From Actinomycetes bacterium (GTDB lineage Bacteria; Actinomycetota; Actinomycetes; Propionibacteriales; Propionibacteriaceae), in contig JAEWOI010000004.1 of assembly GCA_023460935.1 (NCBI GenBank), positions 1 through 64,000 on the forward strand: a stretch of DNA of 64,000 nucleotides, given 5' to 3'. The notes beneath the pieces were generated by a model. That model did not search any database. It was not told where the DNA came from and was given only the letters and a program-made list of their open reading frames with translations. The position numbers and the translations under genes are program-made. This document shows, piece by piece, positions 1 through 9,172 of this stretch. Every line of letters starts with the position of its first letter. The stretch's first letter is position 1.

Positions 1-104
1 GCCACCGCCTGTCCCGCGTCGCGGACCGGCAGGCGTGACGACGACCCGCACCCCACCAGGATCGGCGCCAGCGCCAGCCCCACCATCACTGTCCGTGCCC
101 TCAT
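1..104 (-). CDS. Putative lipoprotein, 5' end only (partial)
   Basis: This leftward reading frame starts at an ATG at 104 and runs off the left edge, so only about 34 codons are visible. The N-terminus has Arg residues (MRARTV), a hydrophobic stretch ([13 protein letters not shown]) and a lipobox LVGC with Cys19, which is a textbook type II signal peptide. The mature protein begins [12 protein letters not shown] purine-rich stretch (GGGCGAGG) precedes the ATG. The gene is divergent from gatC. Its function cannot be told from this fragment; I see only that it is an exported, lipid-anchored protein that would need Lgt, which is encoded at 15676. Confidence 0.6.
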   Translation of the reverse strand, partial: MRARTVMVGLALAPILVGCGSSSRLPVRDAGQAV

Positions 105-272
105 CGAGATCGCCTCGCCCTGTCACCCGGTCGGTGGCGACGGACCCTCCGACGCCGTGCGACCGACGATTCGCCGGGGGCGCTTCCCGGCGCATGGGGC
201 GCGGATCCCGGCGGCCCGGGACGATCGGGACGGCCCTCCCGCCCCCCCGCGGGCGCAGGCGAGGCGTGGACC

Positions 273-278
273 TAGGAT
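273..278 (+). promoter_or_regulatory. -10 box TAGGAT of gatC, leaderless type
   Basis: The TANNNT hexamer TAGGAT ends 7 nt before the gatC ATG, which would put the transcription start at or next to the A of the start codon. No Shine-Dalgarno sequence lies between, so a leaderless mRNA is inferred. No clear -35 box is visible. Confidence 0.45.
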
Positions 279-285
279 TGCCCGC

Positions 286-585
286 ATGCCTGAGATCTCC
301 CGCGACGAGGTGGCCCACCTGGCCATGCTCGCCCGCATCGACCTCTCCGACGCCGAGCTCGACCACCTGGCGCCGCAGCTGAGCGTCATCCTCGAGTCGG
401 TCGCGTCCATCAACGGTGTCGCCGGTGACGACGTGCCGCCCACGTCCCACGCGCTGCCGCTCACCAACGTGTTCCGCGAGGACGTCGTGGTGCCCGGGCT
501 GACGGCCGAGGAGGCGCTGTCCGGCGCCCCGGCCGTGGAGGCCCAGCGCGTCTCGGTCCCGCGGATGCTGGGCGAGGAGGCCTGA
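286..585 (+). CDS. gatC: Asp-tRNA(Asn)/Glu-tRNA(Gln) amidotransferase subunit C
   Basis: GatC is the small subunit that wraps around and stabilises GatA and GatB in the heterotrimeric tRNA-dependent amidotransferase. The 99-residue product begins [20 protein letters not shown], the usual GatC opening, and ends near the family's typical length. The frame is open upstream to 157, but that extension is low-complexity Arg/Pro sequence without family similarity, and the -10 box at 273 points to the ATG at 286. Its TGA overlaps the gatA ATG by one base, so gatC-gatA-gatB form one translationally coupled operon. The complex acts in the cytosol on misacylated tRNAs. Confidence 0.93.
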   Translation: MPEISRDEVAHLAMLARIDLSDAELDHLAPQLSVILESVASINGVAGDDVPPTSHALPLTNVFREDVVVPGLTAEEALSGAPAVEAQRVSVPRMLGEEA

Positions 586-2111
586 TGAGCACCGTGCGCG
601 ACACCGCGGCCGACCTGGCCGCCGCGCTGGCCGAGGGTGCGACCACCAGCGTCGAGCTGACCCAGCTGCACCTCGACCGGATCGCCGAGGTCGACGATCG
701 CGTCCACGCGTTCCTCCACGTCGACGGTGAGGGAGCCCTTGCCGACGCGGCCGAGTCCGACGCCCGCCGCGCCCGCGGGGAGGCACGCGGCCCGCTCGAC
801 GGCGTGCCGATCGCGGTCAAGGACGTGCTGAACACCCGCGCCCTGCCGACCACCTGCGGCTCGAAGATCCTCGAGGGCGGGGTCCCGCCCTACGCCGCGA
901 CCGTGGTCGCCCGGCTGCGCGAGGCCGGGCTGCCGATCCTCGGCAAGACCAACATGGACGAGTTCGCGATGGGCTCCTCCACCGAGAACTCCGGCTACTT
1001 CACCACCCACAACCCGTGGGACCTGGAGAGGGTGCCCGGCGGCTCCGGTGGCGGGTCCTCGGCAGCGCTCGCGGCCTTCGAGGCGCCGCTGGCCATCGGC
1101 ACCGACACCGGCGGTTCGATCCGCCAGCCCGCGTCGGTGACCGGGACGGTAGGAGTCAAGCCGACCTACGGGGCCACCTCCCGCTACGGCGTGGTGGCCA
1201 TGGCCTCGTCCCTCGACACCCCGGGCCCCTGCGCCCGGACGGTGCTGGACGCGGCCCTGCTGCACAGCGTGATCGCCGGCTGGGACCCGATGGACTCCAC
1301 CTCGATCAAGGCCCCGGTGCCGGACGTGGTGGGCGCAGCCCGCAGCGGCGACATCGCCGGCATGCGGATCGGCGTGGTCAAGGAGTTCGGCGGCGAGGGG
1401 TACCAGCCCGGCGTCGAGCAGCGGTTCACTGAGGCCCTGACCGTGCTGGAGGGCCTGGGAGCGGAGATCGTCGAGGTCTCCTGCCCGCACTTCGACTACG
1501 CGCTGGCCGCCTACTACCTGATCATGCCGAGCGAGGTCAGCTCCAACCTGGCCCGCTTCGACGCCATCCGCTACGGCCTGCGGGTCGGCGACGACGGCGT
1601 GCGCAGCGTCGAGGAGGTGATGAACCTCACCCGCGGCGCCGGCTTCGGTGAGGAGGCCAAGCGACGCATCATCATCGGCACCTACGCGCTGTCGTCGGGC
1701 TACTACGACGCCTACTACGGCTCGGCGCAGAAGGTGCGCACGCTGATCAAGGCCGACTTCGACGCAGCGTTCGAGCGCGTGGACGTCCTGGTCTCGCCCA
1801 CCACCCCCACCACTGCCTTCCGGATCGGCGAGCGGGTGGACGACCCCCTGGCGATGTACAAGGCGGACCTGTGCACGATCCCGGCCAACCTCGCCGGCAA
1901 CTGCGCGGCCTCGATCCCGTGCGGGCTGAGCCCCGACGACGGCCTGCCGGTCGGCTTCCAGGTGATGGCACCGGTGCTGGCCGACGACCGCCTGTACCGG
2001 GTGGGGGCGGCGCTGGAGCGCGAACTGACCAGCCGTTGGGGCGGCGGGCTGCTGGACCAACTGGCCGGCTCCCCGGCGGGGGAGTACCTGAAGGTCGGAG
2101 GTGCGCGATGA
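585..2111 (+). CDS. gatA: Asp-tRNA(Asn)/Glu-tRNA(Gln) amidotransferase subunit A
   Basis: GatA is the amidase subunit: it releases ammonia from glutamine and passes it to GatB for amidation of Glu-tRNA(Gln) or Asp-tRNA(Asn). The 508-residue protein carries the amidase signature Ser-cisSer-Lys triad as Lys79 (IAVKDVL), Ser154 (GGSGGGSSA) and Ser178 (TDTGGSIRQ), the same numbering known for well-studied GatA enzymes. Length is normal. It overlaps gatC by 1 nt and gatB by 4 nt (ATGA). Presence of GatCAB implies that the genome lacks at least one of GlnRS or a dedicated AsnRS route, which cannot be checked here. Confidence 0.97.
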   Translation: MSTVRDTAADLAAALAEGATTSVELTQLHLDRIAEVDDRVHAFLHVDGEGALADAAESDARRARGEARGPLDGVPIAVKDVLNTRALPTTCGSKILEGGVPPYAATVVARLREAGLPILGKTNMDEFAMGSSTENSGYFTTHNPWDLERVPGGSGGGSSAALAAFEAPLAIGTDTGGSIRQPASVTGTVGVKPTYGATSRYGVVAMASSLDTPGPCARTVLDAALLHSVIAGWDPMDSTSIKAPVPDVVGAARSGDIAGMRIGVVKEFGGEGYQPGVEQRFTEALTVLEGLGAEIVEVSCPHFDYALAAYYLIMPSEVSSNLARFDAIRYGLRVGDDGVRSVEEVMNLTRGAGFGEEAKRRIIIGTYALSSGYYDAYYGSAQKVRTLIKADFDAAFERVDVLVSPTTPTTAFRIGERVDDPLAMYKADLCTIPANLAGNCAASIPCGLSPDDGLPVGFQVMAPVLADDRLYRVGAALERELTSRWGGGLLDQLAGSPAGEYLKVGGAR

Positions 2112-3598
2112 GCGTCCAGCTGCTCGACTACGACGACGCGTTGGCGGAGTTCGACCCGGTGCTCGGCCTGGAGGTGCACGTCGAGCTGAACACCGCATCG
2201 AAGATGTTCTGCGGCTGCGCGAACGCTTTCGGGGCTGCGCCCAACACCCAGACCTGCCCCGTGTGCCTTGGCCTGCCGGGCTCGCTGCCGGTCGTGAACG
2301 CCAGGGCCATCGAGTCAGCTATCCGGATCGGCCTGGCGCTCAACTGCGACATCGCCCAGTGGTGTCGGTTCGCCAGGAAGAACTACTTCTACCCGGACAT
2401 GACCAAGGACTTCCAGACCTCGCAGTATGACGAGCCGATCGCCTTCGACGGCCAAGTCGACATCGAGGTGGACGGCGAGACCTACCGGATCGAGATCGAG
2501 CGTGCCCACATGGAGGAGGACGCGGGCAAGCTAGTGCACGCCGGCTCCACCGGAAGGATCGGCGGTGCCGACTACTCGCTGGTCGACTACAACCGGGCGG
2601 GCACACCGCTGATCGAGATCGTGACCAGGCCGATCCGCGGTACCGGCGCCAGGGCGCCGCAGGTGGCCAAGGCGTACGTTTCGTTCCTGCGCGACCTGAT
2701 GCTCAGCCTCGGCGTCTCCGACGTCCGGATGGAGCAGGGCTCGCTCCGCTGCGACGCCAACGTCTCGCTGATGCCGAAGGGCGCCACCGAGCTGGGCCTG
2801 CGCACCGAGACCAAGAACGTGAACTCGCTGCGCAGCGTCGAGCGGGCGCTCACCTACGAGATCCGGCGCCAGGCGGCGGTGCTGGCCGGCGGGGGCAGGG
2901 TGCACCAGGAGACCCGGCACTGGCACGAGGACGGCGGCTACACCACTCCAGGGCGCTCGAAGGAGCAGGCGGAGGACTACCGCTACTTCCCCGAGCCCGA
3001 CCTGGTGCCGGTGGCGCCGTCGCGGGAGTGGGTGGAGCAGCTGCGCGCCACCCTGCCCGAACTGCCGAACCTGCGCCGCAAGCGGCTGCAGGCCGAGTGG
3101 GCGTTCAGTGACCTGGAACTGCAGGACGCGGTGAACGCAGGCGCCATCGACCTGATCGAGGCCACGGTGGCCGCCGGCTGCACCCCGCAGGCCGCAAGGA
3201 AGTGGTGGCTCACCGAGCTCGCGCGCCGGGCCAACGAGGCCGGGGTGGACCTCGCCGGGCTGGCCATCACGCCCGGGCAGGTGGCGCAGGTGCAGGCGCT
3301 GGTCGAGGCCGGCACGGTCAACGACAAGCTCGCCCGGCAGGTGATCGACGGCGTCCTGGCCGGGGAGGGTTCGCCGGCGGAGGTGGTCGCGGGCCGCGGC
3401 CTGGCCGTGGTGTCCGACGACGGTGCCCTGGACGCTGCGGTGGAGGCTGCGATCGCGGCCAACCCCGATGTCGCGGCCAGGATCAGGGACGGCAAACTGC
3501 AGGCAGCCGGCGCGCTCATCGGTGCTGTGATGAAGGACCTGCGCGGCCAGGCGGATGCCGCCCGCGTGCGGGAGCTGATCCTGGAGAAGCTTGCCTGA
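2108..3598 (+). CDS. gatB: Asp-tRNA(Asn)/Glu-tRNA(Gln) amidotransferase subunit B
   Basis: GatB binds the misacylated tRNA, activates the side-chain carboxylate with ATP and amidates it with ammonia from GatA. The 496-residue protein has the cradle-domain signature [10 protein letters not shown] (residues 20-29), paired Cys motifs C35-x-C37 and C50-x-x-C53 that form the zinc site, and [14 protein letters not shown]. The C-terminal third is the helical and YqeY-like tRNA-binding tail. I chose the ATG at 2108 because it forms the ATGA overlap with gatA and yields the standard N-terminus; the open frame further upstream is antisense-like filler inside gatA. Confidence 0.97.
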   Translation: MSVQLLDYDDALAEFDPVLGLEVHVELNTASKMFCGCANAFGAAPNTQTCPVCLGLPGSLPVVNARAIESAIRIGLALNCDIAQWCRFARKNYFYPDMTKDFQTSQYDEPIAFDGQVDIEVDGETYRIEIERAHMEEDAGKLVHAGSTGRIGGADYSLVDYNRAGTPLIEIVTRPIRGTGARAPQVAKAYVSFLRDLMLSLGVSDVRMEQGSLRCDANVSLMPKGATELGLRTETKNVNSLRSVERALTYEIRRQAAVLAGGGRVHQETRHWHEDGGYTTPGRSKEQAEDYRYFPEPDLVPVAPSREWVEQLRATLPELPNLRRKRLQAEWAFSDLELQDAVNAGAIDLIEATVAAGCTPQAARKWWLTELARRANEAGVDLAGLAITPGQVAQVQALVEAGTVNDKLARQVIDGVLAGEGSPAEVVAGRGLAVVSDDGALDAAVEAAIAANPDVAARIRDGKLQAAGALIGAVMKDLRGQADAARVRELILEKLA

Positions 3599-3998
3599 GC
3601 AGGTCCGGCTGCAGCCGGCCCGCGCCGCCGCGGCCGCGCGGTCGCGCCGTCGACAGCCGGACGGGGTGCTGTGGCTTCCGCTCGCGGTGCTCGCCGTGCT
3701 CGGCCACCTGGTGGCCCTGTACCTGCCCGGCTCGGCCGTGCCGGCCGCACCCGGGGGCTGGGACAAAGTGGCGCACGTGCTGCTGTTCGCCGTACCGGTC
3801 TGGCTGCTGGTGCGCCTCACGGGCCGGGCCCTGCTGGTGGCAACGGCGTTCGCGGTGCATGCCGCGGCGAGCGAGGTGCTGCAGGGCGCGTTCGTGCCGT
3901 TCCGCTCGGGCAGCGCCTGGGATGCACTGGCCGACGTGCTGGGCATCGGGCTGGCCCTGGCCGCGCTGCGCTGGCAGCAGGACGGGAGCCGGAGGTGA
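3591..3998 (+). CDS. VanZ-like membrane protein
   Basis: This 135-residue protein starts with TTG inside the last codons of gatB (8-nt overlap). It has a basic N-terminus and about four hydrophobic segments. Motifs typical of VanZ-like proteins are visible: [16 protein letters not shown], then [32 protein letters not shown]. VanZ itself affects teicoplanin sensitivity, but the wider family is uncharacterised, so no resistance role should be assumed. A GTG at about 3666, just before [12 protein letters not shown], is an alternative start. It sits between gatB and a helicase and is probably co-transcribed with both. Confidence 0.75.
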   Translation: MPEQVRLQPARAAAAARSRRRQPDGVLWLPLAVLAVLGHLVALYLPGSAVPAAPGGWDKVAHVLLFAVPVWLLVRLTGRALLVATAFAVHAAASEVLQGAFVPFRSGSAWDALADVLGIGLALAALRWQQDGSRR

Positions 3999-4001
3999 GC
4001 G

Positions 4002-5759
4002 ATGCCGAACCACTCGGCGCTTGACCACCTCTCCCCGGCCTTCCCCGGCCGTGCGGCGTGGGGTACGGCTGCGCGGCTGCGCGCCTGGCAGGTGGCTGCC
4101 CTGGCCCGCTACCGGGAGGCCGCCCCGCGTGACTTCCTCGCCGTGGCCACGCCCGGGGCCGGCAAGACCACGTTCGCCCTGCGGGTGGCCACCGACCTGC
4201 TGGCCGCCCGGACCGTGGAGCAGGTGATCGTGGTCACGCCCACCGAACACCTCAAGGTGCAGTGGGCTGAAGCCGCCGCGAAGGTCGGCCTGCACCTGGA
4301 CCCGGGGCTGGGCGGCAGCCGGCGCGGCCGCTCCCGCCAGTACCAGGGCCAGGCCGTGACCTACGCCGGCGTCGCGGCCGCAACGCATGCCTACGAGGCG
4401 CGGACGGTCAACGCCCGCACGCTGGTGATCTTCGACGAGATCCACCACGCCGGGGACTCGCTGAGCTGGGGTGAGGCGGTCGCCCAGGCCTTCGAGCTGT
4501 CCACCCGGAGGCTGGCGCTCACCGGGACGCCGTTCCGCTCCGACGCCACCCCGATCCCGTTCGTGCGCTACGCCGAGGAGGCGGACGGCACTCGCCGCTC
4601 GGTGGCCGACTACACCTACGGCTACGCCGAGGCGCTGCGCGACCACGTGGTCCGGCCGGTGGTCTTCCTCGCCTACGGCGGCGGCATGCGCTGGCGGACG
4701 AGGGCCGGTGACGAACTGGCCGTCAACCTCGGCGAGCCGCTCACCAGGGACGTGACTGCCCAGGCGTGGCGCACCGCCCTCGACCCGGCGGGGGAGTGGA
4801 TGCCGGCCGTGCTGGCCGCAGCGGACAAGCGCCTGAGCGAAGTGCGCCGGCACGTGCCGGACGCAGGGGGGCTGGTGATCGCCAGCGACCAAAGACAGGC
4901 CCGCGCGTATGCGCGGGCCCTCACAGCGATCACCGGCGAACCCGCCACCACCGTGCTGTCCGACGATCCCGGCGCCAGTCGCCGCATCGAGGCGTTCGCA
5001 GCGTCGGAGCAGCGGTGGATGGTCGCGGTCCGGATGGTGTCGGAGGGTGTGGACGTGCCACGGCTGGCGGTGGGCGTGTACGCGACCGCCACGTCGACGC
5101 CGCTGTTCTTCGCCCAGGCCGTCGGCCGGTTCGTCCGCAGCCGGCGACGCGGTGAGCTCGCGAGCGTCTTCCTGCCGACCGTCCCGATCCTCCTGGCCCA
5201 CGCCGGTGCGCTGGAGCGGCAGCGGGACCACGTCCTCGGCCGCCCCGCCACGGGCGAGGACGACCTGTGGTCGCCGGAGGAGCAGCTGCTGGCCGAGGCG
5301 AACCGGACCCGACGCCTGGCCGACACCGAAGGGGAGCAGGAGACGCTGGAGGCCAACGCGGTCTTCGACCATGTGCTGTTCGACGCCCACGCCTACGGCA
5401 TGCACGCCGCACCGTCCAGCGAGGACGAGGCCGACTACCTTGGCCTGCCCGGGCTGCTGGAGCCGGAGCAGGTGGCCTCGCTGCTGGCCGAGCGGCAGCG
5501 CCGGCAGGTGGCCCGGGCCGCCCGCGCCGAGCGGCGGGAGCGGGTGCCTGCGGAGGAGAGCCTGTTCCGTGCTCTCGAGGGCCGCCGCAAGGAGCTGAAC
5601 AGCCTGGTGTCCCAGGTGGCCAGGGTGCGGGGGGTGCCGCACAGCCACGTGCACGCCGGCCTGCGCCGGGAGGCCGGCGGGCCGGCGCTGGCCCAGGCGA
5701 CCACCGCCCAGGTGGAGGAGCGGATCCGGCTGGCCCGCCAGTGGCTCGCCAGCGCCTAG
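4002..5759 (+). CDS. DEAD/DEAH-box superfamily 2 helicase
   Basis: This 585-residue protein has the full SF2 helicase set: Walker A ATPGAGKTT (residues 49-57), Walker B DEIH (145-148), motif III-like TGTPF (174-178), EGVDVPRL (348-355) and motif VI QAVGRFVR (372-379) with the arginine fingers. The layout resembles the restriction-enzyme R-subunit/RecG-like core, with a charged, Arg-rich C-terminal region of about 190 residues. Substrate and partners are unknown; no methylase or nuclease gene is adjacent, so a restriction role is not supported. The ATG at 4002 has a good ribosome site (GGAGG at 3991, 6 nt spacing), overlapping the end of the VanZ-like gene. Confidence 0.85.
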   Translation: MPNHSALDHLSPAFPGRAAWGTAARLRAWQVAALARYREAAPRDFLAVATPGAGKTTFALRVATDLLAARTVEQVIVVTPTEHLKVQWAEAAAKVGLHLDPGLGGSRRGRSRQYQGQAVTYAGVAAATHAYEARTVNARTLVIFDEIHHAGDSLSWGEAVAQAFELSTRRLALTGTPFRSDATPIPFVRYAEEADGTRRSVADYTYGYAEALRDHVVRPVVFLAYGGGMRWRTRAGDELAVNLGEPLTRDVTAQAWRTALDPAGEWMPAVLAAADKRLSEVRRHVPDAGGLVIASDQRQARAYARALTAITGEPATTVLSDDPGASRRIEAFAASEQRWMVAVRMVSEGVDVPRLAVGVYATATSTPLFFAQAVGRFVRSRRRGELASVFLPTVPILLAHAGALERQRDHVLGRPATGEDDLWSPEEQLLAEANRTRRLADTEGEQETLEANAVFDHVLFDAHAYGMHAAPSSEDEADYLGLPGLLEPEQVASLLAERQRRQVARAARAERRERVPAEESLFRALEGRRKELNSLVSQVARVRGVPHSHVHAGLRREAGGPALAQATTAQVEERIRLARQWLASA

Positions 5760-5779
5760 GTCTACCCCGCCCTGCCGTC

Positions 5780-5829
5780 AGCAAAATGGACCGAAACCGC
5801 CGACTACGACGGTGTCGGCCCACTTTGCT
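5780..5829. terminator. Probable bidirectional terminator hairpin
   Basis: An imperfect inverted repeat sits at the 3' junction of two convergent genes: AGCAAA pairs with TTTGCT, TGG with CCA, CCGA with TCGG and ACCG with CGGT, with three single mismatches and a 10-nt loop. The right arm lies in the last codons of the GNAT gene. Position and symmetry suggest a terminator for both strands, though there is no long T run. Confidence 0.45.
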
Positions 5830-6358
5830 CGGGACGGGGGACTGCGCGGAACAGCTCGCACGGCACGTCGTAGTAGTCATCGGTGCGGCCGAGGGCGGCC
5901 ATGCCGAGGCGCCGGCACACGGCCTGGGAGGCCGTGTTCTCCGGATAGGTGACGGCGAAGACCTCGGCCAGCCCCTGCCGCCAGGCGTTCGCCAGCAGCT
6001 CCCGGCCCGCCTCGGTCGCGTACCCGCGGCCCCACACGTCGGGGTGCAGGTGCCACCCGATCTCGGTGAGCCCCGAGCTGCCCGCCCCGCCGCTGAGCGG
6101 CAACAGCTTGCACAGCGCCGAGCCGACCGGGGCGACGGAGCCGTTCGGAACCACGGCCCAGACCCCGTGCAGCGGGCCGTCGAAGGCCGCCCAGCGTGCC
6201 ACCGCCGCCTCGGCCCCGGCCCGGTCGGTGAGCGGCTTCGGGGTGCTGCCCAGGTACCTGGCCACCTCCCAGCGGGAGTAGATGTCGAAGGCAGCGTCCA
6301 CATCCTGCGGCTGCCAGGGTCGCAGGGTCAGGCGGGCGGTGGTGAGGGTGGGCAGCAA
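5804..6358 (-). CDS. GNAT-family N-acetyltransferase (RimJ/RimL type)
   Basis: The product is a 184-residue acetyl-CoA-dependent acetyltransferase. It opens LPTLTTARLTLRPWQPQDVD, the standard RimJ/RimL-type start, and contains EIGWHLHPDVWGRGYATEA, where the R/Q-x-x-G-x-G/A acetyl-CoA loop lies, followed by ENTASQAVCRRLGM. Substrate unknown (protein N-terminus or small molecule). I prefer a TTG start at 6358 because GGAGG lies 4 nt upstream and the family similarity begins there; a GTG at 6394 would add 12 residues without a ribosome site. A TAGGGT -10 candidate lies at 6416-6421 on the minus strand. Confidence 0.8.
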   Translation of the reverse strand: MLPTLTTARLTLRPWQPQDVDAAFDIYSRWEVARYLGSTPKPLTDRAGAEAAVARWAAFDGPLHGVWAVVPNGSVAPVGSALCKLLPLSGGAGSSGLTEIGWHLHPDVWGRGYATEAGRELLANAWRQGLAEVFAVTYPENTASQAVCRRLGMAALGRTDDYYDVPCELFRAVPRPEQSGPTPS

Positions 6359-6508
6359 GACGCCTCCGATCGGTTCGGCCGGACGGCGCCGCACCGGGCG
6401 TCGGCGCCGGCCACCACCCTAGGACCGCGGTGGCGCCGTCCGCGCCCGCGGTCGCCGCGTAGCCCGGGCCGCCCCCACCCGGGATCGGCCGGAACCGCGC
6501 TGCCGGGG

Positions 6509-6697
6509 CTACCGCCGCAGCAGCAGTACCGCCACTGCCGCGACGGCGATCAGGGCGCAGACGACGCAGGCAGCGATGAAGGCGCCGGCGTTGCCGCCGG
6601 AGGAGTTGGCGGCGAGGATCCCGAACAGGATCGCGAGCGCCGCGCCGGCTACGGCCGTGCCGGTCCAGTAGTTCTTCTGCGCCTGGGAAAATGACAT
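6509..6697 (-). CDS. Small two-helix membrane protein, unknown function
   Basis: This 62-residue protein starts MSFSQAQKNYWTGTAVAGAA. Two hydrophobic segments (about residues 14-30 and 37-58) are separated by a short Ser/Gly/Asn turn (NSSGGNAG), and it ends with VAVLLLRR, so a helical hairpin with a basic C-terminus is likely. I do not recognise a family. The frame is open further upstream, but the ATG at 6697 is preceded by ACGGAG at 7 nt spacing. It lies downstream of serA on the same strand, separated by 153 bases in which I see no other gene. Confidence 0.5.
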   Translation of the reverse strand: MSFSQAQKNYWTGTAVAGAALAILFGILAANSSGGNAGAFIAACVVCALIAVAAVAVLLLRR

Positions 6698-6850
6698 CTG
6701 GGTGCTCCGTTCTCCTCCCGCAGGGCAAGCCAACCGCGGCCACCCGAAGGGCGGAAGAGTGCACAACTTGCCCGGGGCAATTGGGCCCGCGCCGGTATCA
6801 GGCGGCCCGGCCGGCAGCTCTGAAGTGCCCGCGGCCACCGGCACGAGCGC

Positions 6851-8020
6851 TCACAGCAGGCGCGCTGACAACACCCCGTCGATGTCGCGGATCTGTTCCA
6901 GCAGTTGCTGGGGCACCTCGCCCTCGACGTCGACGATGGTGTAGGCGAGTTCGCCGCGGGACTTGTTCAGCAGGTCGGCGATGTTCAGCCCGGCTGCTGC
7001 GAGCAGGGTGGAGATCTGGCCCACCATGTTCGGCACGTTGCTGTTGGCGATCGCCAGCCGCCGGGTGCCGTCGGCCCGGGCCAGCTCGGCGTCGGGGAAG
7101 TTCACCGAGTTCACGATCGTGCCGTCGGTGAGGAAGTCGCGCAGCTGGTCGGCAGCCATCCGTGCGCAGTTCTCCTCCGCCTCGCCGGTGGACGCGCCCA
7201 GGTGCGGCAGGGTGACCACCTTGTCCCGCTTGTTCAGGGCCGGTGACGGGAAGTCGCACACGTAGCCGCGCAGCTGGCCGCTCTCCAGCGCAGCCACGAC
7301 CGCCGCCTCGTCCACGATCGGCCCGCGGGCGAAGTTGATCAGCACTGCCGAGCGCCGCATCCGGGCCAGTTCGCCGGCTCCGATCAGACCCCGGGTGCCA
7401 TCGACCAGCGGCACGTGCAGCGTGACGATGTCCGCGCGCTTGAGCAGCTGGTCGAGCTCTCGGACGTGCTCGACCTTCGAGCTGAGCTTCCACGCGTGCT
7501 CGACGGTGATGCCCGGGTCGTAGCCCAGCACCCGCATGCCGAGCCCGGTGGCTGCGTTCGCCACCTCCACCCCGATCGCGCCCAGGCCGATCACACCGAG
7601 CGTGCGTCCGGGCAGCTCGAAGCCGACGTAGCTCTTCTTGCCGGCCTCGACGGCCTTGTCCATGCTCTCGTCGTCCCCGTCGAGGCGGTGGGCGAAAGCA
7701 GCCGCGGGAATGATGTTCCTCGCGGCAAGGAACAGGGCGGCCACCACCAGCTCCTTGACGGCGTTCGCGTTGGCGCCCGGGGTGTTGAACACCGGGATGC
7801 CCCGGGCGCTGTACTCGGCGATCGGGATGTTGTTGGTGCCGGCGCCCGCCCTGGCCACGGCCAGCACCGAGGGCGGCACCTCCACCCCGTGCAGGTTGGC
7901 CGAGCGCAGCAGCAGCGCGTCCGGCTCCGCCAGGTCAGTGCCCACCTCGAAGGCGTCCTTGGGCAGCCGGGACAAGCCGCTGTGGCTGATCGCGTTGAGG
8001 GTCCTGATCCGGAAGGTCAT
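6851..8020 (-). CDS. serA: D-3-phosphoglycerate dehydrogenase, short ACT-domain type
   Basis: SerA oxidises 3-phosphoglycerate with NAD as the first step of serine synthesis. The 389-residue protein has the Rossmann loop GLGAIG (145-150), catalytic Arg232 (NFARGPIVDE) and His273 (LPHLGAST), and a C-terminal ACT domain (about 315-389) ending RDIDGVLSARLL, which suggests feedback control by serine. The region between Asp256 and His273 reads CDFPSPALNKRD instead of the usual DVFxxEP segment, so the canonical catalytic Glu is not evident; related short enzymes share a DFP motif. It follows serC with a 10-nt gap, giving a serC-serA operon. Confidence 0.9.
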   Translation of the reverse strand: MTFRIRTLNAISHSGLSRLPKDAFEVGTDLAEPDALLLRSANLHGVEVPPSVLAVARAGAGTNNIPIAEYSARGIPVFNTPGANANAVKELVVAALFLAARNIIPAAAFAHRLDGDDESMDKAVEAGKKSYVGFELPGRTLGVIGLGAIGVEVANAATGLGMRVLGYDPGITVEHAWKLSSKVEHVRELDQLLKRADIVTLHVPLVDGTRGLIGAGELARMRRSAVLINFARGPIVDEAAVVAALESGQLRGYVCDFPSPALNKRDKVVTLPHLGASTGEAEENCARMAADQLRDFLTDGTIVNSVNFPDAELARADGTRRLAIANSNVPNMVGQISTLLAAAGLNIADLLNKSRGELAYTIVDVEGEVPQQLLEQIRDIDGVLSARLL

Positions 8021-8030
8021 CTTGGCCTCC

Positions 8031-9122
8031 TCAGCCGTTGCGCCGGGCGAAGTCGCCCATGAAGTCCACCAGGGCCTGGACGCCCTCGATCGGCATCGCG
8101 TTGTAGATGCTCGCCCGCATGCCGCCCACCGAGCGGTGCCCGGCGAGATAGGTGAGCCCCGCTGCCTCCGCCTCGGCCACGAACGCCTTGTCCAGCTCCG
8201 GGCGGGCCTGCAGGAACGGCACGTTCATCCACGAGCGGGCCTCGGGCGCCACCGGGTTGGAGTAGTAGTCGCTGGCGTCGAGGTAGCCGTACAGCAGCTC
8301 GGCCTTCGCGCGGTTCCGCTCGGCCATTGCCGGCAGCCCGCCGGCAGCCTTCACCCAGGCCAGGATCTTGCCCAGCAGGTAGAGCCCGAACGTCGGCGGG
8401 GTGTTCAGCATCGAGTCGGAGGCGGCCATCTCGGCGTAGTTCCACACCGATGGCGTGCCCGGGCGGGCCCGGCCGAGCAGGTCGGAGCGGACGATCACGA
8501 CGCACAGCCCGGACGGGCCCATGTTCTTCTGCGCCCCCGCGTAGATCACGCCGTAACGGCTCACGTCGATCGGGCGGGAGAGGATCGTGGAGCTGAAGTC
8601 GGCCACGAGCGGCACGCCGCCGGGGTCGGGCACGTAGCCGAACTCGACGCCGCCGATGGTCTCGTTGGGCGTGTAGTGCAGGTAGGCCGCACCGGACGGC
8701 ACCTCGTAGCTGCCCTGGGCCGGGGTGGTGGTGTAGCGCGAGCCGGCCTCGTCGGCTAGCACGGCCACCTCCAGTCCCTGGCGCCGCGCGCCCTGGATGG
8801 CCTTGGCCGACCACTGGCCGGTGTGGAGGAAAGCTGCGGTTGCGCCCGGCTCGGTGAGGTTCAGCGGGATCGCGTCGAACTGGGCCGAAGCCCCGCCCTG
8901 CAGGAACAGCACGGCGTAGTCGTCGCCGACCCCGAGCAGCTCCCGCAGCAGTGCCTCGGTCTGCGCAGCGCACTCGACGAACGCCTTGCCGCGGTGGGAG
9001 ACCTCCATCACCGACATCCCCGAGCCCTGCCAGTCAGTCAGCTCGGCGGCCGCGGCCCGGAGGGCCTCGGCCGGAAGCATGGCCGGGCCTGCGGAGAAGT
9101 TGTAGACGCGCATGCGCCTCAT
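8031..9122 (-). CDS. serC: Phosphoserine aminotransferase
   Basis: SerC converts 3-phosphohydroxypyruvate to phosphoserine with glutamate as amino donor, the second step of serine synthesis, and may also serve pyridoxal synthesis. The 363-residue protein starts MRRMRVYNFSAGPAMLP and has the PLP-binding lysine in YAGAQKNMGPSG (Lys199). The glycine-rich LFLQGGASAQF and the C-terminal GHRSVGGMRASIYNAMP are family hallmarks. An internal ATG at 9113 is an equally plausible start; neither has a strong ribosome site. It is upstream of serA and downstream of a TIGR03085-like gene on the same strand. Confidence 0.94.
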   Translation of the reverse strand: MRRMRVYNFSAGPAMLPAEALRAAAAELTDWQGSGMSVMEVSHRGKAFVECAAQTEALLRELLGVGDDYAVLFLQGGASAQFDAIPLNLTEPGATAAFLHTGQWSAKAIQGARRQGLEVAVLADEAGSRYTTTPAQGSYEVPSGAAYLHYTPNETIGGVEFGYVPDPGGVPLVADFSSTILSRPIDVSRYGVIYAGAQKNMGPSGLCVVIVRSDLLGRARPGTPSVWNYAEMAASDSMLNTPPTFGLYLLGKILAWVKAAGGLPAMAERNRAKAELLYGYLDASDYYSNPVAPEARSWMNVPFLQARPELDKAFVAEAEAAGLTYLAGHRSVGGMRASIYNAMPIEGVQALVDFMGDFARRNG

Positions 9123-9172
9123 TGTGTCAGTTCACTGTCCGGACAGGCGTCCCAGCAGGCGGGAGTGGACGT

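Noticed and set aside
9135..9146. 12-bp palindrome CTGTCCGGACAG upstream of serC
   Set aside because: Palindromes of this length are expected several times by chance in 64 kb, and no second copy near a related gene was seen.
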